A stretch of 64,000 bases of DNA from Symbiodinium microadriaticum (GCA_001939145.1 LSRX01001505.1:42339-106338); one strand, 5' to 3'. Positions 12,024 through 23,186 are shown, numbered from the stretch's first letter. Notes: generated by a model from the sequence alone, not told the origin. Made by a program: numbers and translations.

Positions 12024-12275
12024 CAACCCCCCTTTCCAGACCCATGAGCCCCCTCAGCTCCAAGACCCCAAAGCCGAAATCCCATGTCGAGGTTCACATG
12101 AAAAGGGCCTTTCTCTCTCCGAAACTTCATAAGAGCGCGACAAAAAAAAAGAGACCTGACCGAGACATCACCGACATCACCTCCAGCTGCGCCCTGACCC
12201 TGTAGAATTTCAAGGAGCCATCATAAGCCGTTTCTACCATCGGAAGAAAGACGCAAATGAACGACGACCCCCCTT

Positions 12276-12375
12276 CCCATAGTCTCCATTGTAGTTCCTT
12301 TCTTTGGTTGAACCAAAGCTATATTAAGGATCGTAAACGGTAACCCCGAAAAGGACCTACAACGGAGACTATAGG
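12276..12375. mobile_element. MITE family A, copy 3 (inverted core)
   Basis: CCCATAGTCTCCATTGTAG left arm, CTACAACGGAGACTATAGG right arm. Core in the same orientation as copy 2. Confidence 0.85.
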
Positions 12376-12387
12376 CTTTATTCTAAT

Positions 12388-12408
12388 CCCTAAACCCTAA
12401 ACCCCAAA
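12388..12408. repeat. Interstitial telomere-like tract (CCCTAAA)
   Basis: Begins 12 bp after the family A copy ends and contains three CCCTAAAC/CCCCAAAC units. Confidence 0.75.
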
Positions 12409-12516
12409 CGCCCGGCGCGCCGGGAACTGCAGGCCGAGGGTGGTCAGCGAGCAGTAGATGGAACCGGGACCCAGCCTCGAGGTTTTTAACTGAAGCCCCG
12501 ACGGGCCCAGGGAACG

Positions 12517-12585
12517 GGGTTTGGGGGTTTGGGGGTTTAGGGGTTCAGGTGTTTAAGGGTTTAGGGATTTCGGGTTTAGGGTTCA
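12517..12585. repeat. Interstitial telomere-like tract (TTTAGGG)
   Basis: Starts as GGGTTTG repeats and grades into GGTTTAGG units, so it is a mixed-variant array. Confidence 0.8.
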
Positions 12586-13562
12586 GTCCTTCGGAGATTG
12601 AGAAAGGTTGCGAGGTTTACAAACTCGATGGGGTAAAGGAGTTTAAAGGAGGTGCATCAGGCGATTTCTACCCTCAGATGAACTTCGCCGTTCAATGGAT
12701 CAAGCAATGCCCCAGTGTTCCTTGTTTGCTTCCTACTGCTCTGTTTTGTTTTAAAATGGTGCTTCACGTAAGAGACGATTCTGCGAGAATCCAAGCTCGC
12801 CCGACAGAAATGAAGCTTTGGGTGAACGCCCTAACATGGTAAGACTTTGAGAACCCAGGGCAAGGGTACAAAGAGTGGCCGTAAGCGCCCCTGAAGGATC
12901 CTGAATGACCCTGAAGGACCCCAAACCCTGAAAGAAAAAGCAAGCTCTAGAAGCAAGAACGCTCCGTGTCACGACCGTACTTGCACCGAATTTCCACGCC
13001 CCGACCCTAGGCCCAGACTTTCCGAAGGGTACATCACGCTGGGGCCGTGCATCTCGGTACGTGAGCTCCTGGCTAAAGGAACCTGGGCACTTGCTGGGCT
13101 CTGAGAACCCATCGGCTCGGCTCAGGGTCCCTCCCTCTGAGCAATTGTAGAGACTCATTCTCAAACGCAGTGACTAGCTCAAGGATGAGGTTTTGTCTGT
13201 ATCACATAGGACGTTGTCACGAGCAGCTTCATGGAATCACGAACCCACCATCCTTTCCATGCCTCGGCCGACAACCACTGAGCCGACAGCTAAAGCTATG
13301 AAGCCCTACCCTCAAACGCCTCTGAGCTCCAAAACGCAGGGCTAGGGGCGTCGACGGCTCTTGCGGCTGACACTGATGTGACCTTGTTGGGGCCCAGATG
13401 TTTTAAGTAGAAGCCGGAACGGGCTCTCTGTTTATGGTGCGAGGCTTTGCGCAGGGCGGGGGCCTTCCAAGTCGAGGGGAGAATGCCCTGACTATAGCAT
13501 TTCCCAGGTAAAAGTGGTGCCGAAGACTGCTTGCCATATATGGTCCTGGAGACACCTGATAT
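12586..13562. other. Unique non-coding stretch
   Basis: Open frames 12549-12842 plus (97 codons) and 12751-13164 minus (137 codons) overlap. Neither shows family features. Confidence 0.4.
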
Positions 13563-13564
13563 CA

Positions 13565-13677
13565 TAGTATATTGTAGTATAACCTAACATAATATAATAA
13601 AAGAGAGTATGATATAATATAGTACTAATATAATATAAATATAATTTTAGATAATACAAATACAATACAATATAAAG
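13565..13677. repeat. AT-rich TATAATA-type degenerate tract
   Basis: A/T-rich sequence of TATAATATA-like units, similar in style to the tract at 1204. Confidence 0.75.
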
Positions 13678-13787
13678 AGCTAGCCTGATATAACATGATT
13701 CGTGAAAGCTCAGACATTTGCGCCGACCTTTTCGCGGCAAGTCCCGTTTCCTCCGTGTTGTTCCTTCCTCAGAAGACGTGGCCAACC

Positions 13788-13891
13788 TACCTAGAGTCTA
13801 CATTGTAGCTCCTTTTTGGGATTACCTTTTAGGATCCTTAATATAGAATTGGTTAAACCAAAAAAAGGAACTACAATGGAGACTATAGGTA
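13788..13891. mobile_element. MITE family A, copy 4
   Basis: TACCTAGAGTCTACATTGTA left arm, TACAATGGAGACTATAGGTA right arm. Core GGATCCTTAATATAGAATTG followed by GGTTAAACC. Confidence 0.88.
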
Positions 13892-14110
13892 AAGTTCTAC
13901 ACCGAAATGCGGAGCGGCGAAACTCAAAAAGCGCCGTTCGTCTACGAGTTTTCGTACGTTGTGATGACAGGATCACAGAAGATACGGCATTCTCAGACGC
14001 GAAATTCAACCGAAACTCTACACTTAATTGTTAATTCTACGTCTTCGACTCCCTCACGAATGGTCCGGTGCACCTTCAGGGTTTAGGGCACAATGTTGTG
14101 ACAGGTTCAT

Positions 14111-14184
14111 GGGGATAGTTCTCTAAATTAGGGTCCCTTTTATACAAAGGCTCCGAAAAGGGACCCTAATTTAGAGGACTTCCC
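14111..14184. mobile_element. MITE family H, copy 1 (short)
   Basis: GATAGTTCTCTAAATTAGGG and CCCTAATTTAGAGGACTTCC arms with a short core TTATACAAAGGCTCC. Shorter than the copy at 63011. Confidence 0.8.
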
Positions 14185-14312
14185 ATCTGAGTTTTGAGAC
14201 CCGCACCAGATCTCACGATGAAGATGATTGGCTCCTGAGCATGGCCGAAGCAGCAGCCCCAAAAAAAAGCCATCCCGAAATCCAAAGACCAGCTCCTTAC
14301 AATTCCTTACAC

Positions 14313-14329
14313 GTTTAGGGTTTAGGGTA
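14313..14329. repeat. Short telomere-like tract (TTTAGGG)
   Basis: Two perfect TTTAGGG units. Confidence 0.55.
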
Positions 14330-14530
14330 TACGTTCGCAATACCGACTTCCCCACCTTGTGCGCAGGACTTGCGGAGTTTGGACAAACCGCGAAGGCGTT
14401 ACCTGCAGAAACTTTCCAGTACCTCCGAGCCCTGAGCCCGAAGCACAGCAAAAGTTCAAAACAAACCAGGTTTTGTTTTTTATCACCCCTTTTCCGTCCG
14501 CCCAGTAGGTGTTAGGAATGCCACAAACCA

Positions 14531-14546
14531 GGGTTTAGGGTTTAGA
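14531..14546. repeat. Short telomere-like tract (TTTAGGG)
   Basis: Two units followed by TTTAGAG. Confidence 0.55.
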
Positions 14547-14938
14547 GCTACTCAATGTGCTATACCGGCTGGTTACTGGACATCTGCATGTCTTGCGGCT
14601 TGCAACATGGGGAAAGCTTTGACCAGAGCAAAATTATATTTGTGCGGGGTTTCAGGATTGGCTTCGCGATTGCAAGAACGCGACTAGGCAGTTCGGCAAA
14701 CCCTCTGGGAAAAGGCATGCACTCCTCAGTTTAAGAGACATGTCATAAAAGGAACCCAGGGAACCACAAGTAAAAACGCATACCACCCAGATGACAGTCC
14801 TTTGGTAGCATGGGGATGCTTGGAACGATTCTCAAATCCCAAACCTAAGACTTGGGGCACCGAAGCATTGAGGCTTCAGTCGGGCTGAGGCAAAGCCCGG
14901 GAGTTTTAGGACACACCACTGGCTTGCTCTTTTTGGAA

Positions 14939-15030
14939 CCTAAATTGAATTACCAGAACAAGGAAACCCTATTGTTTACAGTATATCCCCAGTATGGTAA
15001 CTTAAAGTAAGTTCCTTAACAGCAACCCAG
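14939..15030. mobile_element. Family K palindromic element, copy 1 (degenerate)
   Basis: AATTGAATTACCAGAACAAG and TATGGTAACTTAAAGTAAG form the imperfect arms, and the 3' edge reads AACAGCAACCCAG. Related sequence at 34042 and, inverted, at 45618. The family is less well defined than A to H. Confidence 0.5.
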
Positions 15031-15163
15031 AATCTCTGAGGCTGCAGGCTTAGACTCGGAAATCTCAGGTTCGTGAGGTTTGAGACATCGGATGTGATAG
15101 CCGAGAGCCCGCCAGTACACGTGCTCCCTCCAGTTTTCTTCATTTGACTCTCTGTTGAGATAA

Positions 15164-15199
15164 TAAACCCTAAACCCCTAAAACCCTACACCCTAAACC
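15164..15199. repeat. Interstitial telomere-like tract (CCCTAAA)
   Basis: Five units with CCCTAAA, CCCCTAAA and CCCTACA variants. Confidence 0.8.
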
Positions 15200-15286
15200 G
15201 CTTTACTCTACTGGTAAGCTTTGCACATCAGTGCCGAGCCGAGATTCATGCTGCTGCCCCTCCTGGAGCAGCACATGCCTCAGCAA

Positions 15287-15308
15287 GGGTTTAGGGTTTA
15301 GGGTTTAG
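15287..15308. repeat. Interstitial telomere-like tract (TTTAGGG)
   Basis: Three perfect units. Confidence 0.75.
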
Positions 15309-15442
15309 CACTGATTCGGGGCTTGAAAAAAGAAGGTGCAAGCTTTCGGCCTTCATAGCAGACAACTAAGCGCCAGTACTTCGCAACCCTGGTGCCAAAT
15401 TGAGAGCCTGTCGTTCAGCTCCGACCTTCGGGTTTTGGGCCG

Positions 15443-15520
15443 ATTAAGTCTTACAGACCATGGAGCTAACGGCTCGAAATGGATTAGGTCATTAGGTCTT
15501 ACAGACCATGGCGCCAGCGG
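15443..15520. repeat. Local duplication of a short palindrome-bearing unit
   Basis: ATTAAGTCTTACAGACCATG and ATTAGGTCTTACAGACCATG occur about 47 bp apart, each followed by GGAGC/GGCGC and a C(A/G)GCGGCT-like block. GGTCTTACAGACC is itself a small palindrome. Confidence 0.7.
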
Positions 15521-15711
15521 CTTCGGCGTCAGGCTGCCGAAATGGGTGTGGGAGGCTTTTGGGTTGGATGAGATATCTCCTGGCTACAAGCTTCCAGTGG
15601 TTTTGACGTCAGGATCTCTGAGTAATAAAATTGCTCCGGTTGCACCTACGTTGAGACCTGACAGCGTTTCTGCAGTTCCAACCTCTCGTTCTTGTTCGAG
15701 GTCGCAGGCCA

Positions 15712-15712
15712 C

Positions 15713-15743
<31 letters not shown>

Positions 15744-15752
15744 AAAAAAAAA
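15712..15752. repeat. Poly-C run directly followed by poly-A run
   Basis: About 22 C then about 19 A with no spacer. The same C-then-A structure occurs at 39511-39538. On the reverse strand this is T then G. Confidence 0.95.
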
Positions 15753-15890
15753 GCCATCGAAGCTGGGAAGTGGAAGCCTCATGTAAAGGAACCCCCAAAG
15801 CCACATCGTAAACCCCAGGCCCCAAACATCCCCCCTGTCAGTAACCCGCACAGCATCTCTTGGAGTAACCCTTTATAATCATCCCTTGAA

Positions 15891-15975
15891 TACCCAGAGA
15901 CTCCATTATTCGATGCCTTTAAATCTTATTGGGGTTCCTGTTATAATTTAAAGCATTTTTCTCAGCTAAGGGATA
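15891..15975. mobile_element. MITE family D, copy 1 (eroded right arm)
   Basis: Left arm TACCCAGAGACTCCATTATT is recognisable. Core TTTAAATCTTATTGGGGTTCC matches the family. The right arm decays after AGCTAAGGGATAG. Confidence 0.7.
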
Positions 15976-16963
15976 GTCGCAACCCTTCTAGAAAGCCTCC
16001 ATCAGCTCTAGACCCCTTCTACCCTGAAATAGTCGAATGGCCCAGGCTTGTAGTCTTCCTCCCGGAATCGGTCGACAGGATGCACCGTTTGCTTGACATT
16101 CCTCCAAGCAGTGATGTTTCAGTCTCATGCGCCCAGAAAACTCCGTGCAACTCACGCCACGTTCTCAACCCAATCCATCGAAGATCCAAAGCCTCAACCC
16201 TGAACCCCAGTGAATGTAAAGCTTGTGGAAGCTTCTCGGTGAGTCCTGAACCTAGCACCACCAAACCAGCTTCCTGCCTTTTCTTTGGGGGATTCTTAGG
16301 TGGGCATGGCACACGACAGCCTGCATCAACTGTAAGCCTCAATGTGTGAGGTCCTACACTGTGGGTCGACCCTGACCGCGCCCCTTCGTCCTCGATTTGC
16401 CACCCAGCGTGCGCTCAGGCTTCTTGATGGGATTCCTGCGTGCTGGAGCTGTTTTTCTTGTTCTGGAAGGTTCACCCCATATTCTGAAGGCTTCGGTTTC
16501 TACCGCATGAGGTGGCATGTAGTCAGGGTGACCCAGCAGTCGTCAATCAGCGAAAGCGCCTCTAGCTATGGAAGGCCAAATCACCGGCTTAATAGGAAGC
16601 TCGAGCTGTGCGAACTTCTTCTTAACTGTATGATGTAATGACAAAGTGTGACAATCAGCCCCGGTGACAGCAGCTCGTTGGGAAGAAGCACGATCGCTAC
16701 TCTGGAGGCTGGTTCGTGCTTTGCCACTTGCAAGGCAATGTGGAGACGCATGCGTCACCCGCAGCTCTGCTCGGGCCAACACCGACAGCTCAAGACACAG
16801 CCCTTCTGTCCCACGTTTGTGGTGTGATGGTTCAGAAAAGCAGCCGACAGCTCACTCCGAAATTCCCCTCAGTCTTGCACCCTAGTGACACCCCCATCTA
16901 AGCAGCGAGTCCAAGCTCCCCAAACTGTGGCTACGAGCGAAAAAGCCCCTGTCCCAAAAGCCC
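15976..16963. other. Unique non-coding stretch
   Basis: Overlapping frames on both strands (16019-16342 minus, 16080-16349 plus, 16342-16638 plus) without recognisable domains. No repeats seen. Confidence 0.4.
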
Positions 16964-17078
16964 ACTTCGAGGTTCATGGGGTAGTTATAAGTGGGGTTAT
17001 AAGGCCCCCTAATATGGGTTATAGCTACAGTTACCCTACTTATAACCCCACTTATTAACTACCCCATGAACCTCCAAG
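16964..17078. mobile_element. MITE family B, copy 3
   Basis: Full-length palindrome with slightly expanded arms (GGGGTAGTTATAAG, CTTATTAACTACCCC). Bracketed by CA rather than TA. Confidence 0.87.
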
Positions 17079-17711
17079 CAGCACTCCGGACAGTGTCAGA
17101 GCTGTGCTTTCGCCTCAGCGTCTCCATCTGGAAGCCGGCGATTCGGCTGATGAAGTAGAGCCGCTTCCTCCAGGGTCTTTGGAGCACCAGCTAAAACTAC
17201 ACCTTCCTCCAGCCAGCAAAAGTACACGTTTTTCAATAACCTATCCGCTAGAGAGAACTTCGAAGCCAGCCAGACGGCATTTCTCTAGGTGTAGACTCCA
17301 TTTTCCATGTCGCACGTCGAAGCAAAGACTGCCACGGGCTGTCTGTTTCTGACATCGCTAATGCCTTGTGGTATCGCCGTATCCATGTTTAAAAGGCAAT
17401 GCCTTTCCGAGACTCGCAACCACAGTCCTGGCAAGAAGGCCGACAGTTCAGAGGCCGAGAATTCTAGTGGGCAAAGTCTCTGGACTGAGCACCCGTTTAA
17501 ACAGCCTTAGCCACGAAGCCCTGGACAACAACCCCAAAACCGAAAAAAATCGGCCGTGTTGCGTCGGATACGAGTTTTTTTTGGGGCTTTCGGGGTTCGG
17601 AGTGTCCTGTAAGCATCGGCGCTGATGCTCTCAGAGAACCATTTCTGAAAGGCGGATCTCCTGAGCTTCCGTGCCGGGCTTGGCTCTCTTTTCTCTCCCC
17701 CTTTTAAACAC
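17079..17711. other. Unique non-coding stretch
   Basis: Short plus-strand frames (82, 67 and 85 codons) overlap in different frames. No domain recognised. Confidence 0.4.
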
Positions 17712-17827
17712 TACCTGTAGTCTCCCATTGTAGTTCCTTTTTGGGGGTTACCTTTTTGGGATCCTCAATATAGAATTGGTTAAATTGGTTAAACCAAAAA
17801 AAGGAACGACAATGGAGACTATAGGTA
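17712..17827. mobile_element. MITE family A, copy 5
   Basis: TACCTGTAGTCTCCCATTG arm and its partner GACAATGGAGACTATAGGTA. The core contains a local duplication of AATTGGTTAA (AATTGGTTAAATTGGTTAAA). A CCTGAACCCTAAA tract follows at once. Confidence 0.85.
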
Positions 17828-17992
17828 AACCCTGAACCCTAAAAGGTTCAGCGTTTGCTGTGCTTCCGAGAGAACTTTCCTACGGATTTTTGCAGAATCA
17901 CGTTGCCTTCAACAGCAGCATTCAAGAACAGCCTGAACTTCACCACTCCCCCTCTGGGGTCAACACATGAATCTGCACGTCGTTTCACCCAG

Positions 17993-18017
17993 GGCTTTAG
18001 GGTTTACGGTTCAGGGC
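17993..18017. repeat. Short telomere-like tract (TTTAGGG)
   Basis: CTTTAGGGTTTACGGTTCAG, three degenerate units. Confidence 0.5.
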
Positions 18018-18162
18018 TGGGTGCAACAACACCGCGAGGATCCTCACTGCAACACTCCAGGGTGAAGCAAAGCCTCAGCAGCCTTGCACCAAGCCCGAAA
18101 CCCACCATGCCTTGCATGCCTTGCATGCCAGAATCCCAGTGGGCCCACTCGTGAAGCAATTT

Positions 18163-18246
18163 GGGGGTTTCCCAAACTAGGGGACCCTAATATAGTACCT
18201 TAAATAGTAGGATCCTTATTGTAAGGACCTCGAGAGAGGGTATCCC
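18163..18246. mobile_element. MITE family I, copy 2
   Basis: Reverse-complement match to the 8607 element: GGGGGTTTCCC, GGGGACCCTAATATAGTACC, then TAGTAGGATCCTTATTGTAA. The right arm is eroded. Confidence 0.75.
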
Positions 18247-18637
18247 TTATTTTTTGGCCGAGGCGCCGGATCACAACAAAGGTGCATTTCGACTCGCAGC
18301 CTTGGTGTTCCAAGTTACTTGGCGCGGCTTGGGGAGAAGCTGCTGGGCAATATGTACCAAGCGACAAGAAGACTCGAAGATGTGAAGGAGATGCGAAAGC
18401 AAACGGTGCGTGAGAGATTGGGGGAGACGGAACTTCAGAGCCAGAGAGAAAGAGAGCAACACATCGGTTGACACGGCAAGCAGAAGAGCTATACCGAGTG
18501 AAGAGGTCAGGAATATCCAAGTCCAACCATGGAAGGAAACCCAAAACCAGAGAGAGAGAGAGAGAAGAAGAGCGAGGAAGGTCGTGTCTGTCGGGCCCTG
18601 CGAGGGAGGCTCAGGCGAATGAAGACTTCAGCCATGC
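18247..18637. other. Unique stretch with purine-rich GA tract
   Basis: Contains an AGAGAGAGAGAGAG run near 18551-18566. Its frames 18529-18795 plus and 18200-18544 minus are low-information. Confidence 0.4.
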
Positions 18638-18664
18638 CTAACCCTAAACCCCTAAACCCTAAAC
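18638..18664. repeat. Interstitial telomere-like tract (CCCTAAA)
   Basis: Four units, CCCTAAAC and CCCCTAAAC variants. Confidence 0.8.
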
Positions 18665-19146
18665 ACCGTAGTAACCGACGGTCTAAACTTCCGGTTGCCA
18701 AGATGCGGATGGAAGCACCTCGCCTGGAAGTTGCGTTCAGAAAGTCACCAGTGTTGGGCTCGTTTCTGAGAAACTGTTGGAGTTTGGATTCCTAGCACGG
18801 CCTAGGTATCGCGAGCTTGCATGCATCCGGATTTTGATGTCTGCAGACTCCTGAATAATCGACACCTCTTCCTGAATCAGGGTCATCATAGGGATCCTAA
18901 TATTAAGATCCTCAAGGAAGTTGAAGGGGGCTTTGAGTTTGAGGTTTTGTGGCCTTGGGCTCCGCATCCAGCTGATTCGGCAAACGATGCTTCGAAGCCG
19001 AAGCCACCAAATCAAATGATCCATCACACAACTTTGGCGCTAGAAACGGCGCCTGTGTCATCTGCGAGTAAGGGCTGCTAGGCTACACCTCCCCAAAGTG
19101 ACCACCACCTCTGTGCCCCCTTCCGGGCCCCCCGAATCGACCGGAT

Positions 19147-19247
19147 AATATAGGGGCCGTAACAGTTAGAATAGGGTTTGGGGGTATATTCTACTATAAC
19201 TATAATAAGGAACCCACCCTATTCTATTTGTTAAGGCCCCTACATTA
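19147..19247. mobile_element. MITE family E, copy 1
   Basis: Arms ATAGGGGCCGTAACAGTTAG and TTGTTAAGGCCCCTACATTA enclose AATAGGGTTTGGGGGTATA and ACCCTATTCT. The core strand shows an AGGGTTTGGGG seed close to a telomere unit. Confidence 0.85.
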
Positions 19248-19255
19248 AACTCTGA

Positions 19256-19344
19256 TCCCTAAACTCCCTAAACCCTAAACCCTCAAAAAAAACAACCCTA
19301 AACCCTAAACCCTCAAAAAAAAACAACCCTAAACCCTAAACCCA
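19256..19344. repeat. Higher-order telomere-like array with A-rich spacers
   Basis: A pair of CCCTAAA units plus CTCAAAAAAAACAA is repeated as a roughly 31-33 bp unit, giving three blocks of CCCTAAACCCTAAACCC separated by A8-A9 spacers. Confidence 0.85.
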
Positions 19345-19459
19345 TTATATATTCCGTCCAAGCAGCGGCTTCCGCTCCATAAGGCCGAGCCTTGGCTCGG
19401 GAAGTCCACGGGGAGGCGGTTTTGGAGCTTCCGTGGAACTTGGGACTTTCGAGGTTTCT

Positions 19460-19570
19460 TACGGTTGATGATAGAAATCCTGAGCATTACCTAAAAGGGA
19501 CCCTAAACTATGGGAATTATGGTATAGTCCTTATTATCGGTAATGCTAAGGATTTATATCATCAACCGTA
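19460..19570. mobile_element. MITE family C, copy 3
   Basis: TACGGTTGATGATAGAAATC left arm and ATATCATCAACCGTA right arm, so here both ends read TACGG/CCGTA symmetrically. Core AGGGACCCTAAACTATGGG. Confidence 0.87.
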
Positions 19571-20601
19571 TGATTCTTAGGATGAGCAGAAGTAGCGGTG
19601 CCGGCGGCGTGTCGGTGGTGCTGCGTAGTGTTTCCGAAGGTTCAGAACCTATCGCTGTACCAGCAAAAGACTTAGAACTAGAAGTGTAGCAGCTGATCCG
19701 AAGGCAATACGAACTGGCACCCAAAACAAACCCTCGCAACTCTTCAAGTCCAAGCCCCATTCCAAAACTGTGAGACACAGGCCCACGCTGCCAAAACCCT
19801 TCCTGGCCCACCCCGCCCCTCGACAGGTCCGAGGACTCTCCAAAGGCAGCGCCGCGCCCAAGGTCTGCAACTTTTGTGCCTGAGCGCAGAGGTTGCAAAG
19901 GGTCTTTTCCTCTTCGTTTGGCTGTGACGTAAGGAGCTTCTGGCTATGGTTTTGGTGGTCGTGCTTGGTGCCTGGGGCTTTGGGCATGTGGGTCCACCGG
20001 CAAACCTCAAGCGCTCACTGCAAACTCGCACGGTAAAGTGGGAAAAATGCAAACCGAAGCTGCATGCTGCAACGGGCTGGGAAGGAACTTACTCGCCTAC
20101 TCACAAGGCTTGACGGCCACCAAGTAGCTGGATGAGGACCTGCGGAACCAAAGCCCCCCACATCATAGACCAAAAGTACTCCCACAACCCGTCCATATGC
20201 CCACAAACTTCTCATACGTGCCCTTCAATCCCTTCGCAAGGAAAAAAGCGAAAAAAGCCTTCCCAGAAGCACTGGGCGTAGGTCTTGGAGCGATCTAAGC
20301 ATGGTTGTCATCCTACCTGCCTTTCATCCGCCAGGAGTACTCAAGCGCCAGAACCTGAACGAAAGCATCCCATCATACATGCAGCAAGCCTTGAAACCAA
20401 TTTTTTAGGGAAACTAGCCCTCAGGTTTGATAGATCGAAAGCCCTAGTGCCCTAAACCCAAGGATCTGCAAACACCCACTCTGATTGTGGCGGCCCCTCA
20501 CAACACCTGTGAAAGGTATATCTGCATTCCCAGGAGCCCAAGTTCGAGTCTGGCGTGTAGGTGTTGAAGCCTCGAGCACTCAGGGATCGGATCCTAGGTC
20601 T
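19571..20601. other. Unique non-coding stretch
   Basis: Several overlapping minus-strand frames (114, 112 and 102 codons) in different phases cover 19554-20052. I recognise no motif. No inverted repeats. Confidence 0.4.
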
Positions 20602-20619
20602 TAGTAGTAGTAGTGCTAC

Positions 20620-20650
<31 letters not shown>

Positions 20651-20697
20651 CGTCGTCGTCGTCGTCGAAGTAGTAGTAGTAGTAGTAGTAGTAGCAG

Positions 20698-20733
<36 letters not shown>

Positions 20734-20760
20734 AAGTAGTAGCAGTAGCAGCAGTAGCAG
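20602..20760. repeat. Composite trinucleotide array (AGT)n-(CGT)n-(AGT)n
   Basis: AGTAGTAGT units give way to CGTCGTCGT and back to AGT with AGC variants. All frames are open, giving poly-Ser, poly-Val or poly-Thr. The array at 51446 has the same AGT-then-CGT composition. Confidence 0.95.
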
Positions 20761-21282
20761 CTATGCGGGTCTCCAGGTGCCTGGTAGTGACCGCTGCTTT
20801 CGGGCGTTTTGCGGAGGTGCAGGGGGTGGGGTTGGGGGGTGGGCTAATAACGACATGGTTGACAGCAACGGTGCTTTCGTTTCGCAGTAACACTCGCAGT
20901 GGCACTAACAGCAATGCAAACAGCAGTAGCAGCGGTGGTTGCAGTAGCATACGCTTGAGGCCCTGAAACTGGCCAAGATCATGCGACGGCTGCAACGCCT
21001 GCAGGACTCCCTTCCACTGTCTCCCTGCCACGACTGTCTAAACGCGCACTGATGAACCATCCTCAAAATCTTCAAAAGCATCGACATCCGTAAATCTTTA
21101 AAATCAGCAAAATCCCGTGAACAACTTGAACACAACATGCTGCTTCTTTAAACCTCATCCCGAAATTCTTTAAAACAATTACAAAAGCAGCGTTTTCAAC
21201 ATTTTCCAGGATTTTTGAGGATTGTAGGGATTCTGAAGCCTTCAAATCCGAAGAAACCCTTAGAAATGCAGCAGAAACAGCC

Positions 21283-21341
21283 ATGTATGTATGTATGTAT
21301 GTATGTATGTATGTATGTATGTATGTATGTATGCGTGTATG

Positions 21342-21374
<33 letters not shown>
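21283..21374. repeat. (ATGT)n-(CA)n-(TA)n microsatellite
   Basis: ATGT tetramers, then CACACACACAC, then TATATATATATA. Spurious open frames on both strands. Confidence 0.95.
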
Positions 21375-21792
21375 GCACATGTCCATGAATGAATGGTATC
21401 ATAAACCCCGAGATCCGGCAGTGCAAGCTTGCCACAAGCAGTGGGGCCTTCAGAGACGTAACGGCGGTACGAATCATCCAGTTCCTGAGTTGATCCAACT
21501 ACGAACGGGACGTAACTGCTCCCGCCTGGCAAACATGCATAAATCCAGTGAGTATAGGTGAACGTGTCTCTATCCCTGTGCGAGCGAAGAAGAGTGGAAG
21601 AAGCAGAAACCTATTTCCAGCAATTCGGTGTCACTTTGCACGGTACTCTCCGTCAGCCGCAGATCACGCAAAGTACACAGCTGCAGCTAGGCTGCCAAGT
21701 CTGCATCTTCCTGCAAAGGGTATGCAGGAACACCCCGGGGTATGCGGCAAGTTTTCGTGGGTCGGGAAAGACCTGGGCCAAACATCAGCATC

Positions 21793-21893
21793 TTAGGGGC
21801 TGAGTACCCTAGCCCAACAGAAGGTTAACCTTTCAATTATGGTAGGACTATATAAGCCCAAAAAGGTAAAAGGTTACCTACTCCGCTACTGAG
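21793..21893. mobile_element. MITE family F, copy 3, with 5-bp TSD
   Basis: TTAGGGGCTGAGTACCCTAG left arm and a decayed right arm CCTACTCCGCTACTGAG. Bracketed by GCATC at 21788-21792 and GCATC at 21894-21898. Confidence 0.9.
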
Positions 21894-21989
21894 GCATCAA
21901 AAGCACAGATGGCTCCCAAGCAGCCCAAAGGGGGCCCGAACAACTTCACACGGAACTCAGTGTCGCTTCAATTGTTCGAGGAGCAAGAG

Positions 21990-22093
21990 TACCTATAGTC
22001 TCCATTGTAGTTCCTTTTTGGGGTTACCTTTTAGGATCCTTTAATAAAGAATTTGTTAAACCAAAAACGAAACTGCAATGGAGACTATAGGTA
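21990..22093. mobile_element. MITE family A, copy 6
   Basis: TACCTATAGTCTCCATTGTA and CTGCAATGGAGACTATAGGT arms with core GGTTACCTTTTAGGATCC. Confidence 0.88.
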
Positions 22094-22391
22094 CAAACCC
22101 AGCACCTGCTGTAGACAGATCTCAGTCACAGCAGGATGCCTAGGCTGAACTCGCTGAAAAGTACTTGAACCGTATGTACGACTTTCATCCGAAGCGCGGC
22201 ACTGTTCCAAAGCTGCACACGCTCTCTTTCGACGAAAACCAGAAGCATGGTGAGAGCCATGAGGTTCAAACCGCCGAGTTGCAGATCGAGTGTTGGAGTG
22301 CGCAGGGGCTCAGGTTGAGAGTTTATGGGAAGGAGTCACTGCTGAGTCCCGTCCTCTGGCGTCCTCAGCTGAGCTTCAAGACAAGTGCCAA

Positions 22392-22497
22392 ATATAGGGG
22401 CCTTAATAATTAGAATAGGTTTTTGGGGGTTCCTTATTAAAAATACCGTATAATCGGCCCCAAATCCCTATTCTAATTCTTAAGGCCCCCTATATTA
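22392..22497. mobile_element. MITE family E, copy 2
   Basis: ATATAGGGGCCTTAATAATT left arm and TTAAGGCCCCCTATATTA right arm. Core GGTTCCTTATTA matches the 23344 and 49411 copies. Confidence 0.87.
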
Positions 22498-22614
22498 CCC
22501 AAAGTTCCTAAGCCCTGTACTCGGCTGCTCGCGACTCTTAGTAACGAAAGAGATGCCGAGATCCCCAAACCTCAAAGCCAGGTCTCTGTTGAAACATGCC
22601 GCTACCCTGGAGCC

Positions 22615-22731
22615 TACTTGGAGGTTCATGGGTAGTTATAAGTGGGGTTATAAGTCCCCAAAATATGGGTGATGACTATAGTTACCCTACTTATAACCCC
22701 ACTTAGAACTACCCCATGGAACCTCCAAGTA
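22615..22731. mobile_element. MITE family B, copy 4
   Basis: Complete element with palindromic CCTACTTGG/CCAAGTAGG ends (TA plus one outer base pair). Confidence 0.88.
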
Positions 22732-23073
22732 GGAATCTGCACCTCGAACCCTTCTGGGCAGGCGAACTGCTGGGCTCCTTTTGGCGTCACTTTGGGAGCC
22801 CGGCTGGGGCGGGCCGGGCCTGGTGACCGGAATCCTCCACAGCTCCCAAGGGCCTTCTTCGCAGAAGGAACGGACTTTAATGCCACAACATAAGCTATTC
22901 TTTTTTATGGTTAGAGGCAAGTCGGTTCAGAAGGGTGATGATGATGACGATGATGATGTGCGTACCCCCAAAAATCCCTGAAGACCCTGATGTCGACCGA
23001 ACACCGTGTCCGCCGAGTTTGCAGTTTAGCCGTATGTCTAGCATCTGTGTGCTATTCGGTGGAGCTGACACGA

Positions 23074-23186
23074 ACCTTAAGGACGAAATGAACCCTAAAA
23101 GGGTTTAAGAATCATATACCATATAGGGGATTATAGTGTAAGGGTAATAAGGCCCCCTACTTTTAAGGGTCATGTCGTCCCTAAGG
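23074..23186. mobile_element. MITE family G, copy 1
   Basis: Arms CCTTAAGGACGAAATGAACC and GGGTCATGTCGTCCCTAAGG enclose AAAAGGGTTTAAGAATCATA and a TTATAGTGTAAGGGTAATAA centre. Two more copies occur at 30129 and 61428. The core carries an AAAGGGTTTAAGG telomere-like seed. Confidence 0.87.

Noticed and set aside
20510-20560. tRNA-like B-box (AAGTTCGAGTCTGG)
   Set aside because: No matching A-box at the right distance and no cloverleaf arms could be drawn.
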